Part shown: positions 12,228 through 23,047 of the stretch, one piece after another
Position numbering within the stretch: position 1 is the first letter of the stretch
How the letters are laid out: every line of letters begins with the position of its first letter
Source of the DNA: Marsupella aquatica
Lineage: Eukaryota > Marchantiophyta
Direction of reading: 5' to 3'
DNA: 64,000 nucleotides
NCBI GenBank assembly: GCA_973895155.1
Contig: OZ316891.1
Coordinates: 12,276,001-12,340,000, forward strand
Program-made: the position numbers and the translations under genes
The notes under the pieces: generated by a model
What the model was told of the DNA's origin: nothing
What the model saw: the letters and a program-made list of their open reading frames with translations, nothing else
Databases searched by the model: none

Positions 12228-13312
12228 TAGAGCTCGTAACACCATAATGAGCCCAACTTAAACACAAATTGAAGTACAATCAATTCTGGTAACAACTAAA
12301 ATGTCTTAAACAAAAGTGGGAAAAGGGGGGGCCCCAATGCCGCAACATTTCTCCGTTTCCCGTGAGAAAACTCATCGTGCTTACAGGTGTGTATCGTAGC
12401 CGTCCATAGAAAATTATGACACTCAAATGAACTTCCATGAAACTCGCAAGACTTAAAAAAAAGAGGAGAATCCTCAAACGCGAAGGGCGACAATTATTGC
12501 CAAACAAAGATCACTTTATAACCTTATGAGATTCGTTCTTGCCAGAGAAAGAAACGTAATGGCCGTCCCTGCCGTCTTCAATCGTGAGGTACACTTGGCT
12601 TTCTTCAGTTCGCCGGCTGCATCATCCACCTACCCAGCCGGTCATTACCAGTTGCACGTGGTGCGCCCGTACGACAAGGTACCGGAAAGGACGGTTGGCG
12701 TACTGCTCGTGTACTTCAACCAGTACGGACGGTCCCACCGAGTTCTATCTTTGGGCCCACCATTCCCCAGACGCGGCAAAGACGCAGAATAATGTAAATT
12801 GGAAAACGGAAATGACCTCTGGAAGACTGGAACTCTGACTCTGGAAGCAATGCAGCATTGACATGGCGTAACTTGACATTGCATAGCCGGACAGTCATGA
12901 TGTCACGCGGTCTCGAGTTGAGCTTCGTTCTGCGGGTCAGCCTATTTCTTTTTTTCAATTTTCGCCCAATTCCACCTCCACAAAAAGCGTTCGCCACTTT
13001 GGCTAACATTCGTTAGGTTCTTTGTATGTCATGCGCCACTTTCACATCAATCATGGACCCCATTAGCCAAAATCTAAGGGTCAGTATACAATCCAAGAAA
13101 AACGGACAAAGAATACTCCTAGCATCTTCTCCTTTAGAGCTACATTTGCCAAACTAGTTAGAAAAACAACAAAAAAAAACCTTAAAAAATAAGCTCCTTT
13201 GGGTGACCAACCATCATGCAATCCTGGCACAAAGCAGGGTAATGGGGCTAGTTGCCCTGATCAGGCAACTATGGTCTGGTTCCAGGGAGGTTTCCAGATA
13301 TATATGTATATA
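12228..13312. other. Intergenic region, no supported gene
   Basis: A 250-bp GC-richer patch (12526-12840) is open in two plus-strand frames and one minus-strand frame, but none shows a recognisable domain, so I do not call a gene. Confidence 0.4.
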
Positions 13313-14178
13313 TATACTTGATGTGACCTTTGCCAAGAGAAATTTGAGTGATGGGCTAATTATGTGTTCACATAACTATAAGAGTGGTAAGGGATCTGTC
13401 GCTACATCATAATGGGTTTGTACAACATCTAATCTAAACATTTAGTCTAGTTTTTGCAGACTTGTAAACATTAAGAGTGTTAGGGGATCTGCCGTTACAT
13501 GATAATGGGATTGTATAACATTTACTCTAAACATGTAGTGTAATTCTTGTAGACTTGCAAACTTGTTTCACATTTGGATAATTTTTGAAAATTGCAACAA
13601 GGGCAAATAGCCAAAAATAAAAGATCTTTGGTTCCTTCCATACTAAGACAAATTTGGGGTCTTGATGTGAGAAGACTACATCCATGTTTTTGTTGTTCCA
13701 CATTGGACAACTTTTGAACATTACAATGGGGCCCAACGGCCAAAGTAGAGGATTCATTCCATACTTAGACATAAAAACAAAGAGAAATGTCACAACATCA
13801 TGAAAACCCTATGCATAGGTTGCATGAAAAAAATCCTTTAAAAAATAACAACAATAATATAATATAATATAATAATAAATGAAGCAACTTAAAGACGGAC
13901 CATATGGTCAAAATTCAAACTTGAAGTGATGAACCATATTGTCTTCACTTAGAAACTCTTATTTTGCGCAACGGCTGTCACTACTCCGTGGTTCAATTGT
14001 CATTCAACACTGCTTGACTCTAAACTTGACTGTAGCTCTTATTAGTGACAGCTAAAATTCCTTATAGGAGCTGTACAAGAACATTTGACACAAGAGTGTC
14101 ACAAGGGGCCTAGTTTGTAACAAAAGTTTTGTAAGGGCCTATCACGTAAATACTTTTGGTAGGGGTCCCATCAAGCAT
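13313..14178. mobile_element. MITE-like element, copy B (~0.87 kb)
   Basis: This copy begins near ATATACTTGATGTGACC and ends GGTAGGGGTCCCATCAAGCAT. The end carries the family's inverted-repeat block (AACAAAAGTTTTGTAAGGGCC...CACGTAAAT). Its left end is diverged and lacks part of the long inverted repeat seen in copies A and C. The interior is closely similar to copy C, for example around 13590 and 14550. It has no coding capacity. Confidence 0.7.
13378..13563 (+). repeat. ~90-bp tandem duplication inside copy B
   Basis: Blocks with GGATCTGTCGCTACATCATA (about 13390) and GGATCTGCCGTTACATGATA (about 13487) each continue through 'CTAAACAT...TAGTCTAG/GTGTAAT...GACTTGCAAAC'. Copy C has a single equivalent, so the duplication is specific to this copy. 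Confidence 0.7.
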
Positions 14179-14185
14179 ATACTAT

Positions 14186-16204
14186 ATACTTGATGGGACC
14201 TACCTTTGCCAAAATAATTGACATGATGGGCCCTTATGAGACCTTTCTTACAAACTAGGCCCCATACGTAGGTTCCCTACACATGGTTCTTATGTGGTGT
14301 CTAACTACATGGTCAACCGTACATTTCCCACCGCCCTCCACCGCACGTCGCATCATAGTCCACTGCGTGCACATCTATGCTTGAAGACATAATGGATTAT
14401 AATGTCTTCACACAATCGATTTGTAGCGTTTTAGATGATAGTGGGTTTGTACAACATTAAGTCTAGATCCTGAAGACTTGCAAACATTTCCTGTTATGCT
14501 TGACTTTGTGTTGTCTTTGTCTTTGTTTCACACTTAGACAATTTTTGAAAGTTGCAACTAGGGCAAACAGCCAAAAGTAAAAGATCTTTGGTTCTTTCCA
14601 TACTTGGACAAATTTGGGGTCTTGATGTTAGAGGACTACATCCATGTTGTCTTCGTTCCACAATTTATAACCGTTGCAATAGGTGTCAATGGCCAAAGTA
14701 GAGGATTCATTCCATACCTAGACAAAAGAACAAAGAAAAACATTATGAAGCAACCTAAAGCACTAGTACAAAAATGACCCCTAAACTGATTTGCTACGCA
14801 TCGGACGCCTTCGGCAAAATGTTGTGGTTTTTATCGGTGGTCTGATTTTAGTCCAATTGCACTTTCCAATGCTCAAACAGTCGGGTAAGCGTGATTGGAC
14901 CGAGATCGGAAAAGTCCAATTCTTCGGGTATTGGAAATTCGGTTTCAATTCAAAAATGATGGCAAAACCATGTCCAATTCTATTAGTATGGCATCATGCG
15001 GTCCGAGCACTTTGGAATTGATATGCAATGTGCGATGGGGTAAATTGCAAAAGCTCAACCCGACAACCATGGAAAGTGTGGAGCCAATACTTTTTCTCAA
15101 TCTAGTGGCGGGCTAATTAGTGTGTGTGTGCAGACTTGAACTCCATTGGTTGGCTAGGTTGTGTGTGCAGACACCCATCCCAATTGCTATTCCTCCAACA
15201 TGGAGCTTAACTATGTGGTTATTTACTAGTGCATTGTACATGGAAGCTTGACAATTTTGGTGTTTGATATAGACTCTTTGGGACTTTTATACACTTCTAA
15301 ATCTGTTAAGACGGCCACACTTTGGACCCCATTTCCAATCCTAACTAACATGGATCACTAAGTCCGTTTAACTCACAATTGGACCCCAATCCCATTCTAG
15401 TTGCATTGCAAATCACACATCCAATTTAATAACGATTGGACATGCTTTTCCAATCCTTGAGTGCTTGGAAAACTTTACTGATTATTTACGTCACGAGTAC
15501 AAATTTCTGTTTCCAATTTAATCACTCATCAAAGTTTCCAATTAAATGCGTATTGAAACATCCGATCTTCATAGAATTGCAACTAGGAATTCCAGCTCCA
15601 TCGGAAAAATGGGCTTGAGCTTTTCTTTGGAAAGGCGTTTACGATTTATTTAGAATTGAAACAAAATTGGACCATGTGGTCCAATGTTGACTAGCATGGG
15701 CAGTGGATCCGTTGTGTCCACAATTGGATACGGTGTCCGTTTGAGGTTTGAATGGAATGGTGTTTGTCCAATTCAAGTAGAATGGCAAAGTTCAATTCGT
15801 GTTACATCAAAAAGTGCAGTTGGTGATCCAATTGGAATAGAATGGCAACTCTTGGCATAGTTGGAATGCGAGAATCAGAGTAGGCCCCAAAATGTACTAG
15901 TGAAGATGGACAATATGGTAAAAATTCAAACTTAAAGACGTGAATCATATTGTCTTCACTTCAACTTGTAGTTCATGCGACGGGTGCCACTACTCCACCG
16001 TTACCCCATGGTGTATTTGTCATTTGACATGGTTTTCAAACTCTAAACTTGACAATAGCTCTCATTGGTGATAATATCAAGCTAAAACTCCTTATAGGAG
16101 CTGCACAACAACATCTAACACAATAGTGTCGGAAAGGGCCTGGTTTGTAACAAAAGTTTTGTGAGGGTCTATCACGTAAATTTGTTTTGGTCTTGTCAAG
16201 CATA
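14186..16204. mobile_element. MITE-like element, copy C, interrupted by a CACTA-like insertion
   Basis: The left end (TATACTTGATGGGACC...ACAAACTAGGCCCC) and right end (AACAAAAGTTTTGTGAGGG...CACGTAAAT...GTCAAGCATA) are inverted relatives of each other and match copies A and B. Subtracting the nested 1142-bp insertion and its 3-bp duplication leaves ~0.87 kb, the family length. Copy C starts only a few bases after copy B ends, so the two lie head to tail. Confidence 0.75.
14761..15902. mobile_element. Non-autonomous CACTA-like transposon (1142 bp) with AAG target duplication
   Basis: The element starts CACTAGTACA and ends TGTACTAGTG, a perfect 10-bp terminal inverted repeat with the diagnostic CACTA end. 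It is flanked on both sides by AAG (14758-14760 and 15903-15905), the 3-bp target duplication expected for this superfamily. Copy B carries the same site uninterrupted with a single AAG (13892-13894), confirming both borders. The interior is rich in short GTCCAATT/AATTGGAC words in both orientations, like the subterminal repeats of CACTA elements. It has no transposase domain, so it would depend on an enzyme made elsewhere. Confidence 0.88.
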
Positions 16205-17307
16205 CACCTCAAGGTTTTCACGTGAGAAAAATCACATCCAAAAGTAACCTTGGGGGTTTCACTTCCACAAAAATGGCACATCATGTGCGACAAAGTGCGA
16301 CAAAGGATAGGGTCATTTTATTGGCTCGAAGGGAAGACTTAAGAATGTTCTCAAAAGATCAATAGAGTCTTTTAAATCCAATTTTGAGACTTATAAGAAC
16401 ATGACTAGGGTCCTTCTAACCAAAATTTTGGAATGTTCTAAGAATGTTCCAACTTTATAGGGGTTGAATTAGTTTTCTTTACATTTTAGGGGGTCTGAGG
16501 CCTAAAATCATTGCAGGTGATGGGGAGACATCCATTTAGTGAGACCCTTGAGGAAGTAACTAGGAGAGAATGACAATGGCGTGAGACAAGAGACACCAGA
16601 TAACTGGAAGCAATTGGCAAAGCCGCAAACTTGGAGTCCTGCTTGGAATTTTTTTTATGTGTGGGTGGGGAAAGGGGAAGATTTAAACATTTGACACTTG
16701 AGAGTGAACATGGAGCATTTCACGAAGGCACTACAAAGTTAAGCTGTTGTAGCACCCCATCTCACTTAGCTCTATCCTTGCTTGGAATTTGGGTTTGGGA
16801 ATTGGTTGTTTTGTTATCTACACCAATAAGTCACCAGGCCATTCTTGCACGGGCAAAGAACATTATTTGATGGGCAGGGCATTCTTACCTTGTCTGGACA
16901 CCAAATTTTGGTGTTTTGCAAGGGACCTAATTAAATGAATGTTTTCCCTGTTGGGAGATGCCCAATGAAAATAAAAGATCTAGAGGCTTTATTTTAGACA
17001 ACGCCCTCCAAGGAGGGTTTAGTTAGCACATTTTTGCTTCCACAATACACCCACATGTTCGTTGGTTCTAACCTCATGTTCAAGATTTTGGGTAATAAAT
17101 AACCAAAAGAATTAGTACTTTTTGCCAGTCAGCTTGTAAATGTCAAGGTGGAGCAAAGAATTGCAAGTGAGGCAAAGAATTATTGTCATACTGACTATGT
17201 CATTTGTGCAATCATGTTTGTGGGTATGGAAGCCTCATTGTTTTAGGTAGGTGATTGTTGTTAAAAAAATGTTATTATTTTGGTCAATGTTATTGTTGTG
17301 AGGGAGT
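16205..17307. other. Intergenic region, no supported gene
   Basis: No domain-bearing open frame, RNA or clear repeat was recognised. Confidence 0.4.
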
Positions 17308-17645
17308 TTGTTGGGGAGTTTGTTGGGGAGGACGAGGGCATGGGTGTTAGGCTAGGGTTACAACTGTAACCGTAATTAGGGCTTACCTTAGTCATAGACT
17401 AGGTTAGGTTAACTAGGCTGCACACTATATCCCAAGCGGTGTTTTCTTGGATAGCAGGAACTTAGACTCATTGTTACGGAACCAGTTGAGAGATAAAAGA
17501 GATCTTGTATTGTGGAGACTCGGTATGGCCAACAGACCTAGATTGCAGTAATTAAAACTCTCGTGTGTTCTCGTGGACGTAGCCTCAACTGAGGTGAACC
17601 AAGTATCTCATTGTGTTGATTACTTGTGTGTTGGATGGTTCATGG
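17308..17645 (+). mobile_element. Degraded copia-type LTR (solo or truncated)
   Basis: GAGGGAGTTTGTTGGGGAG resembles a polypurine tract joined to an LTR start. The stretch near 17562-17640 (TGTTCTCGTGGACGTAGCCT...GGTGAACCA...TGTGTTGATTACTTGTGTG) is related to the 3' part of the LTRs at 47767 and 53363. No internal retrotransposon sequence follows or precedes it in recognisable form. It could be a solo LTR of a related family. Confidence 0.5.
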
Positions 17646-17929
17646 GCTTGCCTTTATGAATGTCATCTTTGCTCAACAATGGGGATGAGAGATGGGTGAC
17701 AAAGTCCACTGCACAACATAAGGGACATTTATTTGTTTTCTTTCTATTGTTTTACTATGCCGAGACTGGGCCCTCCTCTTGCTCTTGTTTTCTATTGGGC
17801 CACTTTTGTTGGACCGCTTGTCAGCATAATTTTAATGTTTTTCCTTTCTTGCTAGTGTTGCAAATGTCACCTTGTGTGAAGGAGAATGGCACAATTGCAG
17901 AGATGCAAGGAATATTCATGATATAGTTT

Positions 17930-18060
17930 TTCTACATCAATCAGATCTCCCTAGATTGAAGGATGACTGTTACAATCTCGCTAAATAATGGGGTTTGTGG
18001 TTAGGTGGTAAACTGGCTAATAGGCAGCAAAAAATCTAGTGAATTTGTGCCAAATGTGAA
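17930..18060 (+). repeat. Dispersed repeat, copy 1 (partner at 46030-46170)
   Basis: The block starting TCAGATCTCCCTAGATT and continuing through 'GGCTAA...AGGTG...ACTGGCT' and 'AGCAAA' is diverged but collinear with 46030-46170. It belongs to an unrecognised interspersed family. Confidence 0.6.
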
Positions 18061-20595
18061 GACTACTTTTTGGAAAGATAGAATCTAGCAAATTTTCATC
18101 ACTAAAAGAACTGTTGTTGCTGGTTCCCCCTATCTGTGGGATTAAGGAAGAATAAAATGAAATTAAACCAAAAACTATCCCCAAAGCAAAACCTGGTCAA
18201 TCCAGGGTCCCGAAATTAGTCGATAACATTCTTAACAAAGGTTTTAAAAAATGTATTATTTTGTCCTCCCCAACCTGGTGGACAGTTTTAGAGGCAAAAT
18301 AGTAAGAGGCAAAATAGTTACAATCATGGTGATAATTTCATGGCCAGTTCAGCCAATGGAAGAACGAAGAATAATTGACATCGAAGCCCTCGCCGTCATT
18401 CAGGGGTGAGTATCATCAAGGATATTAACGATCTTCAACTGTAGGACTTTATGACGGTGGGGCCTAATAACAATCCATTTCATTGGAGTTGCCGTTCAGT
18501 AGTTTGGTTTCACTGTTCAAGTTACAGTTTTGTCTCGTGAAATCAAGCTGTCAAGGACCTCATATGTCATGATGATGAATTGGGCCACTGGTTGTCACCT
18601 TCTTGTCACTGTTTTGGTACTGTTGCTGGTCTGGGCCCAATTCTTTCGCCCATGGTCTAGGTAACAGAGTTGTATTCCAGCCTTGGGGCGAACAAGAGAC
18701 TGCCTGGCTTGGTTTTGGTGTTGTAATAACGTGAGCTTGGGACTGTCTCTTTTCCCCCAAAAAGCACTTCTACATGGGTGATGAACTGCAGAGTATGACC
18801 TGGAATTGCTCAATGTAGTGCTTTCGTCCAACTGCAGCTTCTAGTAAAACAAAACCCAGAATGGGAAGCACTGCAAAATCTTAAAGAAAGCAATATGTCG
18901 ATCGCCACATGCTGACAGCTGGACACTTCGGGGGCAACACTAAACTACACGACTGCAAAGTGCAAACCCACATCAAGGTACGCTAGGGAGCATTCACTAT
19001 TGGAGGAGGGGCATTGCTATGGTGGCAAGCATTCTACATGGGCAACCAGTAAACAACTCAGAGAGCAAACCATAACTTTATAAACCGCAACTAAAACAGG
19101 AATAGAGAGAGGGCGGTCCAGGGAGTTTTTAAGGCAATTTTCTTTTGTGTAAACTCTAGAGGGCGTCTATCTGCTATCCAAAATTTACTTATGCTGCTTT
19201 TTCAATTGCTTCCACATCCAAGGATTGTGATAACAGAGTACCTTGAAGATATCAATTTCCTAGCTGCTGATTGTGTTCTGTATTGAAGGACTGAATTAAA
19301 GGAGCCAATAGCTGGTTTACGCAAATCTGTTGTTCTTGGGCATCCCTGAATCCAAGTCAGCTCGCTCCCTTTCTCCTCATTTCACTCTTTAAGGTCGGTC
19401 ATCAACGAGCCTTTGAAAACAATCCGAATTATAAGGGATTTGATGATGATTAGAGTAGATGTGGTGATCCTGTGGAGACTGGCAGGACCCTTTTTTGGAG
19501 TCCAGTTTCTGTAAAAAGCTCTGCGACAACTTATAGAGTTGAGAATATGTTGGCACTGCAGAGTTGTCCCATTTGTGTTCCCTTTCTCCCATACACATTC
19601 CCTTTGTGAAAATTGATACCTGCTAGGAAGTGGAGCTGTTGTCTCTTTGTGCCATTCTGCAGTGAAAATCCAGTCCTACTATGTGAGGAGCACACGGTTA
19701 GTGGATAGGTTCACAATGCAAATGTCCCTTACCGTGCATTCTGTCGGTCTTTGAAGTAAAACATCCAGGCCTACCAGCCCTCGTGTGTTTAAATTCCATA
19801 AGAAACAGTCCTGTCTCGATGTTTTCGCGGTTCTCTGCGATCTGCAGAGGAGCATGACCTGTCCCTATTTAGTAAAATGATAAGGGAGGTGCCAAAAGGT
19901 TAGTACACCTATAAGGGGCACATATATTCTGCCCTGATGCTGGTGACCTCATCTGCAAGGCTAGTAAACATTGTCTTGTTGATTTACAGCCGACCAAAGG
20001 CTTTTTAGCTTTTGTCATATGGTATGCGTCATTATCTGGAGCTCACGATGGCCAAGTTGCCCTCGGAGACCACGACATTGAAGGAGCAGGTTGCCGAAAG
20101 GGCAACTTCTCAGAGGCACATGCAACACAGAATGTAAGTCGTGGCCTTGGGGGCTGATTCTGACGTGGGGCAGTTCGTTACTGCAGATATGTCACCGGTG
20201 GGGTATTCGCAATCAGTATGCTTACAACAAAGTATTCTGCTTTTAGATCAAGACACTTCCTCGAGACCAAAGGAGACGAGGTATTTCTCTTATGGTGTTC
20301 ATATATCTTCGTCTGAACCTCATGATGGCCAAATGGGGACATCATGACACGGAAAGAGTGGCTTGGGTAGCAACTAACTCTTCAGAGGCAAAAGCAAAGT
20401 GCGATCTGGATCTCAAGCTTGGGATGATTCGGATTTCGGTCAGTTCTCAGAGTTACGTTCAAGGTTGGTAGCATATTCTCCACAAGATGTCAAGACCAAG
20501 AACACGTCAATGGGGGATCTGTTGGTCAGCCTGCAAGAGCCAAGTGCTGGGCACATGACATTCAAAGGACAAGGTTTCTGTTACATCATGAACGA
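18061..20595. other. Intergenic region, no supported gene
   Basis: Several frames of 60-80 codons occur without domains or splice support. Nothing could be assigned. Confidence 0.4.
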
Positions 20596-20760
20596 GCGTC
20601 CAGCTGAGCACTGACATTGAAATAAGCCTAGAAAGATCTTGCAGCTCACACACGGGTCCAGCACTGGTGAGAAAACATGGGAGGGCGTCCAGTTGGGCAC
20701 TGACATTGAAATAAGCCAAGAATTTCTTGGAGCTCACAGATGAGTCCAGCACTGCTGAGC
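20596..20760 (+). repeat. ~90-bp tandem duplication
   Basis: The segment GCGTCCAGCTGAGCACTGAC...GGGTCCAGCACTGGTGAG is repeated from about 20687 as GCGTCCAGTTGGGCACTGAC...GAGTCCAGCACTGCTGAG, with around 15% divergence. Confidence 0.8.
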
Positions 20761-22090
20761 GCAGATAGAATGAAAAGAGGCATGGCTCAGCTGGAAATGT
20801 TGTACACGGCCCAAAGTCTTGAGAATTCAAGCTGCTTTCCAAAGGCCGCTGCTGAAGGATCTAGAAGAAGTGGAGGTGCCCAGCTGACCTTTCAAATGCA
20901 AATCCCTCGAACTAAATAATCCCCTGCACATGTTCGGCGCGAGTGTTTTTCGTGTCACATTTATGCAGTTCATCGCCTATTAATATTTGTACATTTCGAC
21001 ATGGAAAAGGGCAAACGCTTCTGAGGAGATATGTGGACGGAGAACGAGCAGACACTGTCCATTCGACCTGGGAAAGAGATTGCCTCATTATGACCCTAAT
21101 GCTTCACAAGAAGTTTGGTCGAGGTTGATATAGATTCACGGATCATCTTCTCCCAGTACCTGTTCACACTCGTCTACTTCTTTACAGCGTTGAAAATTTC
21201 CTTTGATAGTGAAGGGAACCAGTACTAACCATTTCAGTCACTGAGATTGACCACTCGGCTAGTTCTTGCGTTTAGTTGCTCTAAGGAAAAAAGACACGTG
21301 AGCAGGTCATGACTTGAAAATCGGTACTACAAATGAGACCTGGAGGAAAATTCCGACAGTTTTCACGAGTTCACGGCTGTACCTTGACCTCCTCCCTCAA
21401 GAAAATTGGCAATCTTCAGTAACTGCAAGCTATATAAGAAAAGTGGACCAAACCATCCTTTGCTCCAAATAAGCAAGTCCTCGGTGTTGTACGTCCGCAG
21501 TATTCCACTGCCCACATCCATCATTTTCTTAATTCTCAGAATGTTTTTTTTGTGTCCTGTCGTATTATCAGGACAAAAACTTGGAAGCATAGAAAGGAAC
21601 CTCATCCTTTGTTAAAACTTGATTTCAAGTTACCGGGCGATATTGCACAAACTATCCTCCGAAAATTGGCTGATCGAGTACCTCAGTGATGAACAAAGAT
21701 CTCATCAAGTCCTCCAGCAGCCAAGAGATTGGAGGGTACGTACACAGCTCAGGATGCTTTATTGAAATCAGCACAAGGCTACTGTCTCGTCTTGCATTGA
21801 CAGTAGCCCAATGGTATACGAACTCCGAATTGATTGCCCCCGCCCTGTATGCTGAGTCTGATTTATCCTTCCTGTCAAAATTGCGAACAGTCGAGTCGTT
21901 CATCACAAAGTAGCAGAAATTCGTCACGTACCTGTCTTCACAGACTCTGACTACTACACCAGGGCCGGTAACGCTCCAATGCCTAAGAAGTATTCTGTAA
22001 TAAAAATCAGCCCCTTAACCGAGGGAGGTTTCACTCTACTGTATAGGGAAGGCCCCTTGAGCGTATGATACATGCTGGAGTATCCGTGAA
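20761..22090. other. Intergenic region, no supported gene
   Basis: Short unsupported frames only; no repeat or RNA recognised. Confidence 0.4.
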
Positions 22091-22341
22091 GATGGAGACT
22101 GGCAACTACGAACCTGTACACATCCTCTCCCGTTTGCAAACTTCTAGTATATAAGATAAGAAACAATTATGGGTCAAGATGGAGACTGGCAGTTACAACC
22201 CTGCATGCATCCTCTCCCGTTTGCAAGCTTCTAGCATATGAGAACCAATTATGGGTGAAGATGAAGACTGGCATATTACACTCCTGTACATATCTTCTCC
22301 AGTTCGCACATCTATAGCATATGACAGACAATTATGGGCAA
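22091..22341 (+). repeat. ~84-bp tandem repeat, three copies
   Basis: Units start at about 22091, 22178 and 22260 with GATGGAGACTGGCA (third copy GATGAAGACTGGCA) and end ACAATTATGGG. All three share the CATCCTCTCCCGTTTGCAA core with increasing divergence. The repeat lies ~0.7 kb beyond the stop codon of the coiled-coil protein gene. Confidence 0.85.
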
Positions 22342-23047
22342 CACGGAAGGACCACTCTAATTTAATACAGTAACCCTAGGGTTCATTGTCACTCCAGGGA
22401 GAGAGATCCAGACAATTCAGACCAGACAATTACTTTAGAGCTCAAGGTGAGGTAGCTCTAAAACAGGTACAGTAAACAGGTCAAAGTCGCCAACATCCTT
22501 TCAGTCTTTACCTTCAAAATATAGATTCAACTCCTGGGAAGAAGACGCAAGCGAGAGGACAAGCACCGTTACGATTTACAGTCACATGGACTGATCACAA
22601 CTATACACTTGCACACGGCAACTTCTATTGCCATGAAGACAAAATTAAACTTAGAGGTCATCCACCTTCAAATATAAATGAAATTACAACTGTCCTGTAT
22701 GTCAATAGCCACTCGAGGAATTATTAGCGAAATGAGGAGGATATGATGTGACTCCAGATTTTCAATAGCCGTGCTTCTAAACCAGGTTCTTTTTGACCAA
22801 TGATCAGGTCAGGGCTTACAAACAGCCAATCGTCCATAATTTATAATGACACAGATGTCTTATTAAAGAATGCAAGGAACCAGCCTTCTCATCTTATGCA
22901 CAAACCAGGGCTAGTTCGCAGGAGGGATAGTATTAGTCAGTCCACAGATAAGTCTGTAGTGATCTTGACTTGTAGGAACGTAACCTCCACAATCGAGGAA
23001 AACATACATTAAACATAGAATCTACAGAGACACCGGACAACAAAACA
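22342..23047. other. 3' flank of the coiled-coil gene
   Basis: Probably contains the 3' UTR of the minus-strand gene ending at 23048. No coding sequence or sharp polyadenylation motif was assigned. Confidence 0.4.

Noticed and set aside
12526-12838. Two overlapping ~85-codon plus frames in a GC-richer block
   Set aside because: No domain, no splice context, and a minus frame of similar length overlaps.
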